64,000 nucleotides of DNA from Pterobdella sp. o SKG-2022 (GCA_964035795.1 OZ038321.1:6836579-6900578); one strand, 5' to 3'. Positions 38,501 through 51,283 are shown, counted from the first letter of the stretch. Program-made: numbers and translations. Notes: generated from the letters alone by a model not told the origin.

Positions 38501-41500
38501 TTCTAGGCCGGTAGTGAAAGAAGTTGGCGAAATTTAGCCCAGGCACACTTACAATGTGCTCTTTAAGCAAGCTCACATCACCACCTGCAGATAACATATC
38601 CCCAAGATAGCAGAACTTCCAGTTTTTCATCACCAATCATCACTTCCTTATCTAATCTCTCATCAATAGGCCGTGCTGTACCAAGGCAACGACCGCATCA
38701 GAAGTTAAGATCCGAAGTTAGAGGGCCTTTTATGCCGCTGCATTTTTTGTGTACCCATTGCCTGCAGCCTATACACTGAATAGCATTTCTACCCACACCT
38801 GTTTGGCATACACCACAAGAATATTTCCCAGATTTTTTCAACACACCAAGGTTCGAACTAGAAGCCATTAGCTTTGTCTTACTCATATTTCCCCTTAACC
38901 CCTTTTTCTCCATCTTCTCAGCTTTGCTAATAGTTCATCTATGGACTTAGCACTTACCATTAAGTCGTCAGCATACAAGATCTCCCAAGAGCAACCTGTA
39001 CTAACCTACACAGATAAAGCTTCCAGCACAATAACAAAAAGTAATGGACTAAGAACCAGAATCTTGATGGACACCTACCCGAACATCAAATGAGTTGCTA
39101 TACTCATCACTTCCTTGTACATGGATTGTACAATTCTCACAAGCCATTCATCAATTTTTAATTTTCGCATACTTCACCAAATCACTTCTCGTGGCGCTCT
39201 GTCAACGGCTTTTTCTAGATCAATGAATGCTAAGTAAAGGAGGATAAATATGGCCTCAGTTGCACCCCGACCATGCATAAAACCTCATTGCATATCATTA
39301 ATCACCACTCTCTGTCTGATAAAACCTTCCACTACGCGCTCCAAAACCTTCATAACCTGATCAATTTACTTCAAACGCCTTATAGTTAGACCCTGTTTAA
39401 AGCATCACCTTTACCCTTACCTGACTATGTGACTTTTTTGCCACTCAGACGGTAATAATAATAATAATAATAATTTACGAGGTTTATTATAGTGATGTTT
39501 AACCCAGAGAGTTTCAAGATCACTTGATATTTGTAAAATATTCTATTATAATAATAGGTTATAACAGTTTAGTATAAAAAAAAAAAAACTAGTTTTTAGC
39601 CTCTTTCCAGTCCTTCACTTTCCTAACCCTTCTTAAGCCTTCCGGCAAGCCGTTCCACAAACTTGGGCCTTCAACCTCAAACCTACGCTTTCCAATACTA
39701 GAAATTTTGGACTTAGGGACGTATAAATTGGTTGAGTCCGAAGATCTAAGCTTTCGCCTTTCAGGTATTTCAGAGATAGGTATAAGTCTTTCCAATATGT
39801 ATTTTGGACCATATCCTAGCCTACATTTAAATATAAGTAATAATATTTTATAAACTGCCCTATCCCTTACTTTGGCCCAATGCAACTTTTTCAAAACTGG
39901 AGTTATATGGTCAAACTTCCTTGTGCCTGTAATTAACCTGGCTGTAGTGTTGATAAGAGACTGGATTCTACACAGCTGCTTTTCAGGTAACCCAGCTAAC
40001 AATGTATTGCAATAATTTTTTCTGCTCAGAATCAAAGCAACGGCAAGGGTTCTCAACGAATCATAAGAAAGACACTTCTTAATGGACCTTATCTGCCTGA
40101 GAGTTGAGAAGCCTGCTTGCAACATCTTACTTATATGTGAGTTCATGCTCAAATCTCTATCCATGAAAACACCCAGGCTCTTGACACTTTTTGAAGGTGA
40201 TATGAAAGTATCCAGTATCCTTATCTGTTTGGTTGGTAACTTGTTCGCCTTTCTCAAAGAAGAAAGCCATATAGCTTCAGTTTTGGATCTATTGAGTTTA
40301 AGACTATTGAATTCCATCCAGGCTGCCATCTCATCGACACAGTCAGACAATCTGTTCTGCAATTGCTCAGTTTCACCAGGGACACAACTAGAATACAATT
40401 GTGTGTCACCTGCATATTGGTGAAAACTCAAGTTATGTCTTTGTGCAATTGTTTCTAGATCACTAGAATACGGATTAAATAAGAGCGGGCCTCTTACAGA
40501 ATCTTGTGGCACACCAGTATGGAGATGAAATAAATTAGTCCTAACACTATTATTAGTAATATAATAACACTTATTATTTAAATAGCTCTTATACCATTTT
40601 AAAACTAAACCCTTAAAACAGAATTTTAAATATAGCTTATTTATTAAAATATTATGATTAACTAAATCAAAGGCTGAGGAAAGATCCAACAATATCAAAA
40701 GACTAAACCTACCGTCATCAGCTGCTTTTAAAATATCTATGTGAATTTTTTTGATGGCAGTTTTTGTTGAATGAAAAGGGCGATAAGCAGACTGAAATCT
40801 CGGAAAAAGATCATTTTCAACCAAATAACTACGTGTCCTTTCTAAAACCAACCGTTCCAGTATTTTTGATAAGACAGGAACATTTGAAATTGGTCTATAG
40901 GAGGATGGCTCAGATTGGGTTTTTTCAATATCGGCATCACAGGCTAACTTCAAACCTTGAGGAACAGTTCCTGATTTGAATTAAAGATGCTAACTAAAAA
41001 AGGTGCTATCAAGCTTGCTATTCGTTTCAATAGCAAAGTTGGGATCGGATCTAAAGCATACTGTTTATTTGGTATGTTGTTGATCATCTTTACTAATTCC
41101 TTTTCATCCACCTCAAAAAATTCGTCTAACACTGAAGTCCTGGCTGAAACCTCAATTTGAAATAGATCACCATCTACACTTTTGACCTCACCAATTTTAT
41201 CATCCAAGTATTTCTTAAAAATACCAATTGCTATTCCTTTACCTTCACCTGTCTTACCCCTAACAGCAACCTCATTTATGTTTTTCCAAGTTGTCACTGA
41301 CTCGTTTTCACATTCAAATAGCTTAAGATCCCAAAACTCCTTTCTCTTCTTCCTACATAAACATTTGTAGAGATTCTTCTGCCTGAACCATGTCTCACGA
41401 TCAGTTGTTGAATGAGACCTCAAGTACTTGCGCTCCAACTTTTTTGTTATGCATTTAGAAATCTTACATTCCTTATCAAACCAAACATCAGAGGGTCTCT

Positions 41501-44500
41501 GATGAATTCTTACAATTTTCTCAGGAATGAGTTCATCTAAAATGCGCTTCAAAGTTGAGAAATACTTGCTCATAGCAGAATCTAGACTCAAGTCTGTTGA
41601 AAATACCAAAGGAGTCTTCAGCAACTTGGAAATAAACTTCAACATCCAAAGCTTTCCACCTTCTCACCTTGAATGTTTTGTACACTAAAGCAGGTACTTT
41701 CAGTTGACTCTTCCACATCAAGACCTTATGCTCTGAGAAGGAAACATCAAAACAATCAACTTTGAATCCAGCCTTAGTGGCCACTACATCCAACCAGCCA
41801 CCCTGTTCATGAGTTGGTTCTGCTACACAAGACTTGAAATCATGCATGTGGAGGACATTTTTAATATTTTCTGCATCTTCATCTGCAATACACTTTAGAT
41901 GAAAATTGAAATCCCCTAAGACTACCACTTCTTCATTATAAGATGACATTATATTCATGATCTCTTCGAACTCTGCATACAAAATCACAAGAAGCATATC
42001 CAGTTCTGTAAACAACCGAGCCTATAAAGGATTTCAATTTGGAGCTTACTCTCACACACAAATTCAAAAGTGCTAGTTTTCAGAGGAGCATCAATCACTA
42101 TTGCATTTATTTTTGGTTTTTCCAAAAAACTAGTCCACCATGATTAGTTTTTAGAGACTTCACAGACTCAAAGCTTCTAGATCTAGCCTTTTCAAGAACT
42201 AATGTCCCTTTTTGCCTCAGAATACTTAAGCATACTGAATCTGAGTCATGCCAAGTTTCAGCCAAAAATAAACCAGCCAACTTGTATTCACTCATCAAGT
42301 CTAGCACTTCTTCAACCTTATTGTGTAGAGATCTAACATTAAGAAATCCCAAAGTTAGATCTTCAACAACCCTCAACCCATGCCTTTCAACCCTTTTTCC
42401 TCTCATCATTTTCTCTTTCACTCTTCTACCACCTCTCTTACCCCTTCTTCTCTTCTTTTTAACCTTACTTACATCTTCTATTTTGCCTAAGCCTAATTCA
42501 TCTATATGCCTCTTAATATTTTCATTTAGACTAATTATATCATTATTGTATTTGAGCAAATCTATCATTATTTTTAAAAATAAATAAAAATATTCATACT
42601 ATGAAAAAATTTAACGTAAAGTAAAGAAAATTCCCCCGTTTTGGCAGGTGATAAATTTAATCCGAAAACTTAAGCAGTATCCAACTTACCAATATTTTTA
42701 TAAAAAGTAAAAGTAAAATAATATAAAAACTTATCAGCTTTCAAAAAATATTGCATTTAAACCCTATAAAAAACGAATTTAAAATGTTGTATAAAACTGT
42801 CGCGGCAGGTAATGATCGGTATACGGTTCTCAAAGATGATGTCTTTAATGAGATCTCGAATCATACTAGCACCACTTGAATCTGCAGCCTTGAGCACCTC
42901 AGCAACAATACCTGAAGGACCCGCTGTTTTCCCAAGGCTCATCTTATTGGTCTTTCTAACCATTGCTGTAGTGATAGGTTTTCTGGGACCTTCCACGGGA
43001 TAGACTTCGGGCAAACCACCTAAATTCCATGAAAACTCCACATTGAGGAGGTGCATATAATGCTCTTTTCATGCTTCTTTTTTGGAATCAACATCCAGGT
43101 ACATTTGGCCATTATTATTTCTCACTGGTTTATCCCCCAATGACGTTCTGGTTCTCTCGCCGCATTTGCTTAGCCAGTCGATATGAGGATGATTCTATCT
43201 GAGACTCTAATCACTTCAAACACTTTCTTCCACCACTTCTCAGCCAGTAGATTTTCTACAACACAAATGCTCTCATCATTTCCACAACCAAAATACTTAT
43301 ATCGAGAGTCTCTGCCTGCAATAAGTTTAAGTTTGGTCTTCCAATGAGTCTCTTGTAAACAACACAGATCAACTCTCTTCCTCTATTCCTATATTTGTAT
43401 TGAAATACAAAGTTTTCCGTTTACCAAGTAACATTTTCAAGTATACTAGTTTGATTTTGGCCAGTGTGAAATCATTATAATATATGTTCTATATATACAC
43501 TAAAATACGCTCAATATCTCTACATTCCACACCACAGGGCTATCTACAAAGGCGTGTGTAGCATCACAACAGAAGACCAGACAACGAACAACAATGGTCA
43601 GGTGACGTCTCGTAATAAACACTGCTGGTTGAATGATATTCCTGAGCTGAGCAAGTTCAAACAGAAGTTGCTGACTTATGCTGAGCTTTTCCAAGCCTTG
43701 TGCAGGTGGTATGATAATTATAATGTTGACGTGGATGGCACTGATGATGATGTTAGCGGTGATAGGGAGAATAACAATAATGATGATAATGGGGATGACA
43801 AGATGATGTTGGTTTTTGTTGTTTAGCAACAAGATGACTGCTTTTAAGTGACGGGGAGAGGTTGGTTGTGGGTTGAGATGAGATTGATGAGGCTGATGAT
43901 ATTTATGGTTCATATGATTCATTCCGTATCATATACCACTATGTATATGACTTGATTGTTATTAGAAGTTAAATGCTGGGGACTTTCATATATGAATACT
44001 GAATCACCTACTAACCACAATAATCAAGATATACTATTTTTATTTACAATTAAGTCTTATCAATATTTTTCAATTGACATCAAACAAACTTTCACGGAGA
44101 GTTTTAAAAGATCAGACATTCAAAATAATTGCGTAACGATTTTAGTGCACTATTTCGTCTAAATGTGAAAATAATAGAGAATCGATAATTATTATGGTTA
44201 TATTTTTTTTTACTATATTTTTGTTATTATTGATCTTTTGATAGTCTCACTATCAATGGTAATGATATTGTTGCGGATATTTTTATCATTTTTCCATGTT
44301 TCTTTTTATTGTTATTATCATTATTATTGATATTATTGTGGTTTTTCAAGTTTCAACTGAGTTTGTTGGTTGAAAGATGATATAATTTGTTTTTATTCAA
44401 TCTTTAAATTATTAAATGATAATATTGATATACTTGGTTATCATAAACACAAATAACACTCCAGCAAAATAAAACTTTAGTGTAATGAAAAAATGGCATA

Positions 44501-47500
44501 AATATATAAAAATATTTAATTAAAATAAATCACAATATCATCAAAATAAAACTAATAAAAACAAATAATAGCAATAAAATAAAAACATAAATAATACCAG
44601 TTTAATAAAAAATAACAATAATAATAAGAGAAAAAAAAATACCAATAACCAACCATAAAGCCACTTGGGCTTTGAATGCGAGATAGTGGAGGGATTGGTG
44701 AAGGATGTGGAGGGCAACAGACTGATGATTAAGCAACATACCTGGAATGTGGTGTGGTTGAGTGGCAAGAATAATGACAAGGTTTTTATTTTTTATGTTT
44801 TTTATTATTATTCTCATTATTCATTGTTGTTCATACTATTATTTCATTTCTTTTTTTTTATTTTTCTGTATTTAGATTTTATAAGTATATTGTATTCTTC
44901 TCAAGCTACTAATTTTTAGAATATTACTGTATGATATCATATAAAATTGTTTCAATTTTCCAATAGAAAGTAAATATTATAATTTTCGAATAAAATAAAG
45001 TGATTGCGATCTAAATTAAGCATCATTATTTTGAAAATATGTGAGTGTTTGCAAGGCAAATTTTATCAATACTTGATAATGTAAGTTTGCCTTCTGAATA
45101 GCTCTATAAATCATTAAAACTTCTATCAAGGTTTTTTTAACAGCTAATTATAGAACTATTATTATTTTATAACCACATAATAAACTGATAATACTATAAT
45201 ATGGTGAAAATAAAACACATTATGTTCAGAAGTTCATTAAGAAGCTTTAAAATTCATGATATCTTAATCCTCAGCAATACTATACTGAAAATAATCTTAA
45301 ATTAATAGAATGTGATAATACAATAAGGATACAATGATGATACAATAACATAAAATGATATAAAGGGCGTTCTTGTGGACTGTTGCTGGGGGGCAAGACG
45401 GGTTATTGATGATTTTGTGAGTCATTCTCTATATTGACGTAGTATAGCCTTAAATAATATTAAATAAACAAACAGTATTTTTTTAACTAAATTCACTGCT
45501 TTTTGTAAAAAAAATTTATATTATCGAATGATGTTAATGCAATAATTTTTTTACCAAAAGCTTAGTGAATACTTTGTGTTTGTTGTCCTTACTGTTTTCT
45601 TAATTCATTATATCATTTGCATTCAATTCATGATATCTTCATCTAATATATTCCCGTGTATTATGATATACATGATAACATCTTGATGTTATACAGACTC
45701 GAGCTTCGTTGATTTCCATTGAAGACGACTACTATTTCAACCCACCACCGCAACAACTTATATACTCCCATTTTCCTACAAACCCCACCCATCAACTCAT
45801 CTCTCCTGTGATTACTCAGCCATCTTTTGAGAAATCTGCTCCTTTGAAACCTCCCTTTTTTCAGGTGTCAATTTAGTTAACAAATATTTAATTTGTTAAG
45901 CGAGTAATAGCTCAAAACTTGAATAATTGTAGTGGTAGCCATCTAAAGGGGTGTGAGAAATTAAAATTCACATAGGTAGTTTTGTTATGAGAGGTTATCA
46001 TAAAGTGTGCATTTAAATATCTAGAGGTTCATTTCATAAACTACAGCCTTTTTTGAAGAATTGAGTAATTATATAAACCATTAGAGGGGTGGCAAAAATA
46101 ATCGAACTTTGAATAAGAGTTTTGTAAAATGTTAATTATCTAAAACTTATAAAAATATTATTATACTTATTATTTTTTATTTATCTATTTATTTTATTTG
46201 TTTATTCTTTGTTTTTTACTCATTTTATACTCATTCAATTTTCTTGCTTTTTATCGAAAAATGAGGAAGATTTTAGATACATATATTTTTTCAAAAAACT
46301 AAAATTTTCGACAAATTCAACTTTGTCATAATTAATTAGTATATTATTTTTAAAATTCAGTTCCATTTATATTACTATGGAAACATAGATGCTGGGTTTT
46401 AATAGAAATTAAAGTTATTGCTAGGTTAGTGTAAAGTTATCGAAATAAAGGTTAATTATAAATAACTAAGACACATGATGTCTAAAAAGTCGATAAATAA
46501 GTTGATCATCAGGTCGTTCAGCTGATCGTTTGATAAGACAGTGATGTAAATGAAATAAAACAAGGATAATGATTTTGCATGCAGATGCACCTCAAACTGC
46601 CGCAGAACACGAATCCCCCATATGAGATAATAACTGAAGATGGCGACATTGGTCTGTCGGTGCAGCTTCCTTCTAAACATGTTTGCATTTCAGACTTTTT
46701 TTAATAGTTTGTTTTGTATACTCTTTGTTTAGATTTATATATTTATCAGTTTTTTGCTCATAATTAAAATAAAAAAACTTGAATTATTTCAAAACTATTT
46801 AATAAATTAATAGTTAGGTCACACTGAAAAATGTATAACAATTCATTACAGAGCGCATCTCTTCTCTTCTCAAACAGCCTGATGCGGTACTCTAAACACA
46901 AGACATCTAACGAAACAAGTATTAATGCAAATGGTGGTAGTACCAACGGAGCACTGGTTTCCTGCGTTGAGAATGGATCAGAGGTTCTTGAGGGCCATGT
47001 GTTGCAGTATGAAGAAAAAGGATGCATGCATTTCAGGTGCCTTTGTCTTTTTACTTCTTATTTATTTTTTTATTTTTATGTATTTTTATCTTTTTTTGTT
47101 TCCATCTTTTGAGAAGGAATGGACATTTCACTTCTATTAAACTTGATGTTATTTTCAAGTTGCGCTGATTTTCACTGATTTTAGTAGATTTAAATCATTC
47201 AACCTTACGCACTTAACATTGGAATGGTTCACCCACCCACAGAATGCGCCTTCCTAGCAGTGGTGAATACAGACTGGTGTTGTTCGTTAAACACAGTGGT
47301 GATGTCTTCATGGAGATGCTTGAGCACCTGGTGAAAGCTTACATGTGTTCTCTTGTAGTTCATTGTGCTTGTACAATGCCAAATGTATTATTTATCCAAA
47401 TACATTCAAATAAAAATTCTATTTGTTTCTAAATTTTGAAACTCAACAGTAAAATTACCCCCATAAAAAACTGCAACACTACAGCTGGTATACAAAGGTT

Positions 47501-48570
47501 TCATAAAGCACCAGCCCTTCCCATTAGCTTCACTGCCTACATGGGGGAATAGTGAGTTGTCCAAGGTGAATAAAATGTTCTACAAAGGAGGACACATGGT
47601 CTTTTGTGGATCTGATGGCAAAGTCGATTTGAACTTCGGTGTTGGTAAATTGATGAAGTTTGGTGGGGTGTTAAGGGGGTTGAAAGGTGAGGTTAAATGT
47701 GGTGTGTTACTGAGAAAGGTGGAAGAAAAGTTACTGGTCAGTTTGCAGTGTTTTGAAGAAGGGGAGTATTGCTTAGAGCTGTATGCAAATGATGGCAATG
47801 ATGAAATAGGTTTGATGGCATCAAAACTGCCAATGTATCTGGCCTACCAGCTCTTAGTCGTTTGTCCCTCTATAAAATCCTCTCCCAACACCATCCACCA
47901 ATTCCCCTTCATCGCTTCAGATTTTCTTGGACCTCAGTCAGCCAATAACTTTTTCAACGTGTGTTTGAGTGGCAATGATGATCATTTCTTTCGTCTGCCT
48001 GACAACAACGTTCAACTCACCTTCACCAACCAGCAAGATGTGAGGTTGTGTGGCAAGTTGTACAGGGTGTCTCATGAAGGCCATTATGAGGATTGCTCAT
48101 CCTACATTCTACAGCAGAACAGAGAATCAGTGACGACATTCGAAACCACCCTCCCATACACTTCGATGTTCATCTTCCAATTGTTCGGAAGTGAATCCTC
48201 TTCCCACAACCTTCTCAATATATTCAACGTACTCCTTCACTGCACTCACATCTCCATACCATCTTGTGCCTACCCCGTCCAGTTCGACCATTGGGATGGT
48301 GTGTTGCACCACCCACTACATACCAACATACAACACCACACATCTTTCAAAATCCAACTCAACAAAGCTGCCTCATTGGTGCTACTCAAGGTAGATGAGA
48401 ATATCGAAGAGTTTGTAAAAGAACCTCAATCTCAAATCTGGACCCTGAAGACAGACCTTGGTAAGTACACCACGCCTGTAAACACTGTGGAAGTGTGTGC
48501 AAGCTTCATTGAGGGCACTGATGATGAGGATAATTTCGCTACTCTTCTTGAGTATAACGTTCGTAGATAA
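32534..48570 (+). CDS. kyphoscoliosis peptidase/hillarin-like protein with two transglutaminase-like domains
   Basis: Fourteen exons join in phase to 1129 residues: 32534-32659, 32734-32819, 33207-33338, 33693-33853, 35709-36574, 36883-36938, 43538-43705, 44661-44781, 45366-45416, 45697-45864, 46585-46680, 46852-47036, 47243-47330, 47485-48570. Domain 1 (about 1-168) has RAIFSWL, GGSYAQAFEVLAKHMGID, NHTWNAV (His146) and WFLIDCYW (Asp161). A KY-type beta region follows (DDFFFLTDPHQFIHSHFP). Domain 2 (about 458-589) has LKAIYKG, LLTYAELFQALC, HTWNVVW (His558) and VLVDCCWGA (Asp577), then a second KY region (DDYYFNPPPQQLIYSHFP to the end). In both domains the position where the nucleophilic Cys is expected (three before YA) is Gly103 or Leu520, so I infer non-catalytic scaffolds of cytoskeletal or muscle/neural type. 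Vertebrate KY has one such domain and is about half this length. The 6.6-kb intron 6 is packed with LINEs. Confidence 0.88.
34404..34619. repeat. long foldback element with 83-bp arms
   Basis: Left arm 34404-34486 and right arm 34537-34619 are inverted repeats of equal length with only a few mismatches (inner 60 bases almost perfect; shared core TTAGCTAAAATTTTCAACAA). The 50-base loop contains its own small palindrome (GTAGAGAA...TTCTCTAC). It lies in the intron between exons 4 and 5 of the KY-like gene. A partly similar stretch (CTAAAATTTTCGACAA...GTCATAATTAATTAG) occurs near 46300-46340. No coding capacity. Confidence 0.9.
35171..35230 (-). mobile_element. solo LINE 3' tail
   Basis: CAATCAATCAATCAAA followed by TATAGCCCGTTTTCCTTTAC and CAAAGGTTGGGC matches 37904-37957 base for base over most of its length, where the same text ends a recognisable LINE. 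This is an extremely 5'-truncated copy of that LINE, with its short tetranucleotide tail, in an intron of the KY-like gene. Confidence 0.8.
36950..37026. repeat. imperfect (ATC)n tract
   Basis: CATC/ATTATC trinucleotide-rich tract just past the donor of KY-like exon 6 (36938). Confidence 0.8.
37904..39455 (-). mobile_element. LINE with PHD-like Cys/His domain, 3' part, decayed
   Basis: Minus-strand remnants, in order: YKGKGDAL-like text at the right edge, FIDLEKA-type motif A, EILYADDL (motif C) near 38960, then a Cys/His cluster (KYSCGVCQTGVGRNAIQCIG, CRQWVHKKCSGIKG; 38913-38698) typical of the PHD-like insert found in certain animal LINE polymerases. YLGDMLSAGG follows, then a thumb segment with YSTCVRRAMLHAAETWPV (38377-38177). 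Many stops. The 3' end carries the same tail as 35171-35230. The related LINE at 49.3-51.3 kb has the same domain order. Confidence 0.85.
39456..42600 (-). mobile_element. CR1/L2-like LINE, nearly full length but inactivated
   Basis: Minus strand. A basic N-terminal piece runs into an apurinic-type endonuclease: LGFLNVRSLHNKVEE, AETWHD (42568-42107), VVLGDFNFHL and SFSEHKVL (42015-41533). A linker follows, then a 454-codon reverse transcriptase (40953-39589): SSYRPISNVPVLSKILERLV, RFQSAYRPFHSTKTAI, LLDLSSAFDLVNH (motif A), and GVPQDSVRGPLLFNP. The catalytic motif reads QYAGDTQLY instead of YADD, so the first Asp is Gly. Frame breaks separate endonuclease from RT. The element ends in a short (ATT)n tract (39456-39472), a typical tail for this group. 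It appears to split an older LINE (37904-39455 and 42780-43420). Confidence 0.9.
42780..43420 (-). mobile_element. LINE RT N-terminal fragment, probable upstream half of the 37.9-39.5 kb LINE
   Basis: Minus-strand text MSLGKTAGPSGIVAEVLKAA, then DLIKDIIFENRIP and the start of the strand that should continue as WQKS--YKGKGDAL. The latter is found at the right edge of the fragment ending at 39455. Upstream are degenerate linker sequences (to about 43420). The simplest reading is one old PHD-type LINE interrupted by the CR1-like element. Confidence 0.7.
45553..45600. repeat. fragment of the foldback family
   Basis: CAAAAGCTTAGTGAATACTT followed by TGTGTTTGTTGTCCTTACT matches 14370-14412 closely. 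Another piece with GATAATGTAAG...GCCTT lies at 45068-45100. Both are in the intron between the GVLVDCCW exon and its neighbours in the KY-like gene. Confidence 0.5.
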
Positions 48571-49259
48571 TTTAGGATATATGATAGAAAGTCATAAGTT
48601 GTACTATATGGAATTTTTGGATTCACATGGGTTGGTTGTTAAAGATATTGTTAATGGTGTTGAATGTGCCGGTTGTTTCCAGTTGTTTCATGATTTAAAA
48701 TGCCTCTGAATTAGGCTGAGATTTTTAATTTTTTTATACATATATAAAGTGTTTTAACTGTTTTCAAATTAAAAATTAGTTGTATTGTAGGATATTTTTA
48801 CCATTCTTAAAAGTTTTGATTAAGGATTATCTAATTGAAAAGCTTTCTTAAAATCTATTTTCGTGAACTTTTCGATCTCTTTCGTTTCAAAAATAGATTA
48901 TTCCTTGTTTCAATATCAAACATATTTTAAGTTCAATGCACTTTCAATTGAGTGACTTTGTTAAATTGTTATGCTTTGCTTGTCACTTGTTATACAGCGT
49001 TTATATCGACCTGTCGGTCCATTCATTTAATTGTGTTTTTATCCATTTATCTTTTTATCTGTTTCTAATTATCAAGCAATTTTTAACTTGAAAATTAATC
49101 TGTAAAGTTTATGCGTTTGAAAACATTGTGATATAAAGGTGAAAATTTGATTTTCTGGTCATGGTTTTGCTTTTGCACCTAGTTTCTGACATAATTCAAC
49201 TCAATAAAATTCCAAAATTTAAAAATATTTTTTTTTTAAATAAATATTCAAGGATCGAT
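48571..49259. other. 3' flank of the KY-like gene, no other gene
   Basis: AT-rich sequence presumably containing the 3' untranslated region. No clear AATAAA stands out and no coding region is visible before the next LINE. Confidence 0.5.
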
Positions 49260-51283
49260 CGACATAAACTGGATAATAAAAGTTTGATTCCATTTCGATG
49301 CTGAAAATAATTCTGACAAAAAGAAAGCCAAGAGAGCTGTTGCTGAGGCAATGAAGAATGAGTCGGTGAAAGAGATGGAGGAGATACGGAATGACAGAAA
49401 TTTCGTATTCCGTAGAATGAGAATGATGGAGAAAGAAGCAAACGACTTAGCAGGTAATAATTGCATTAAAGACGAAAATGGGAATATAGTGTTTGCCGCG
49501 GATGGTCGGAAGAGAGTGTGGAAGGAGTACATGGAGGCCATCATGAATGAGGAGAATCCATGGGATGGAATGGTAAATGTAGAAGTGGTTGAAGGTTCCA
49601 TGGAACCGTTTGCTATGAACGAAGTGGAAAGAGCGCTAGGAATCATGAAGAATGGCAAGGCCAATGGTCCAACTGGAATTAAGGAGCACCCAGCTGCTTC
49701 TCCACATGGTAAGCAAGTTATTTTGCAAATAGCAAATGGAATGGATATGCCTCATGAATGGAGGATGAGTACAGTTGTTTTCATTCATAAGAAGAAAGGT
49801 AGCGTTATGGACTGTGCGAGCTATCAAGGTGTAAAGCTTTTAGAGCATGGTATAAAAGTGGTGGAAAGGTTGCTGGAAAAGAGATTAAAAAGGTTAGTGA
49901 AAGTTGACCAAATGCAATTTGGTTTTATGCCTCGTAGAAGCACAGTGGACGCTATTTTTATTCTTAGCAGAATGCAGGAAAACTACCTTGAGAAGAATAG
50001 GAAGCTTTTTATCTGTTTTGTTGATTTGGAGAAGGCTTTTGGTCGGGTACTAAGAAAGGTGATTGAATGGGTGCTGAGAAAGAAGTTGGTACCGGAAAAG
50101 TTGGTTCAGGCAGTAATGTCGAGGTACAAAGGAGCAAAAACGCGGGCTAAGGTTGGAGGTGGACATTCGGAAGAATTTTATGTAGGTGTAGGTGTCCATC
50201 AAGGATCGGTTCTCTTGCCGTTTGTTTTCAATAGTGCTAGACGTATTGTTGGAAGACGGAAGAAAAGGTGCTTTATATGAACTGCTTTATGCAGATGATT
50301 TGGTCTTGATGGCAGAGACTATAGAAGAACTAGAAGCACAATTCATCCGTTGGAAAGCAGCCTTTGAAGGGAAAGGATTGAAGGTTAATCTGGGCAAGAC
50401 AAAGGTCATAGAGAGTAGTGGTGGGGTTGTTGTCTTGGCTAAGATTGATCCATGTGGTGCGTGTGGTAAGAGAGCTAAGATAAATTGTGTGAGGTGCATG
50501 ACATGTAAGAAGTGGATTCATGCGCGGTGTGCTAGGGTAAAGAGAGTTTCTTGTAGGATGAATGGAAATTTTGAATGTAGGGTTTTTATGAATGGTGCAA
50601 AGGTGGAATGTAAGAATGCTTCAAATGGTTGTTTAGGTGAGTTGGAGAGGGTAAATAGTTAATTTTATTTAGGAGACAATGTGAATGGTGGAGGAGGAAG
50701 TGAGCTAGCTGTTACACGAAGGATCGGGCTGGGCTGGAAGGCATTCAACAGTGTCTTCTATGTTATGTGGTAAAAGACACACATGGAATATTAAATGACA
50801 AATTTATAGGAGATGTGTGAGGCCTGTCATGGCATATGGCTCGGAAACCTGGGCAGTAAGCTCCGTTGAAAAGAGTATTTTGAGAAGAGCAGGAAACGGA
50901 TGCTTAGAATTTGTGTGGTGTGCAGCTAGCTGATGGTGTGAGTACAAAGGAGTTGATGGTTAGATTGGGGTTGGATTGTATGATCGTTGAAGTGGTGAGG
51001 CAAGGGAGTTTGAGATGGCTGGGTCATGTAGCAAGGAAAGAGAATGACGACTGTGTTAAACAGACGTGGAGGTTTAAGGTTGAAGGTAGTAGAGGAAGGG
51101 GAAGGCCAAGGTTAACCTGGAAAGGGATGATGGAAAACCTTTTTCGTGGTCTTGGATTAGTTCTTGAAGATGGCTATGACAGGGGGAAATGGAGGGAGAG
51201 GGTTAGGTCATGGAAAAAAGTCCGTGACCCTTTGGAAAAGGGAAAAATGCTGACTATAATTAAATGATGATGATGATGATGTC
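49260..51283 (+). mobile_element. LINE with PHD-like domain, 5'-truncated and inactivated
   Basis: Plus-strand reverse transcriptase in shifted frames (49351-50280, 50192-50662, 50911-51267): VERALGIMKNGKANGPTGI, WRMSTVVFIHKKKGSVMDCA, QFGFMPRRSTVDAIFIL, motif A FVDLEKAFGRVLRK (Gly where the catalytic Asp should be), GVHQGSV, ELLYADDLVLMAE, then the Cys/His cluster CGACGKRAKINCVRCMTCKK, WIHARCARVK. The tail holds LRWLGHVARKENDDCVKQ. It finishes in a GAT microsatellite-like tail (51266-51281). Same family as 37904-39455. Confidence 0.9.

Noticed and set aside
43706..43826. Asp/Asn-rich C-terminal extension of the frame at 43554
   Set aside because: It lies beyond the TGCAG|GTGGTA donor of the KY-like exon; it is intronic GAT-rich sequence.
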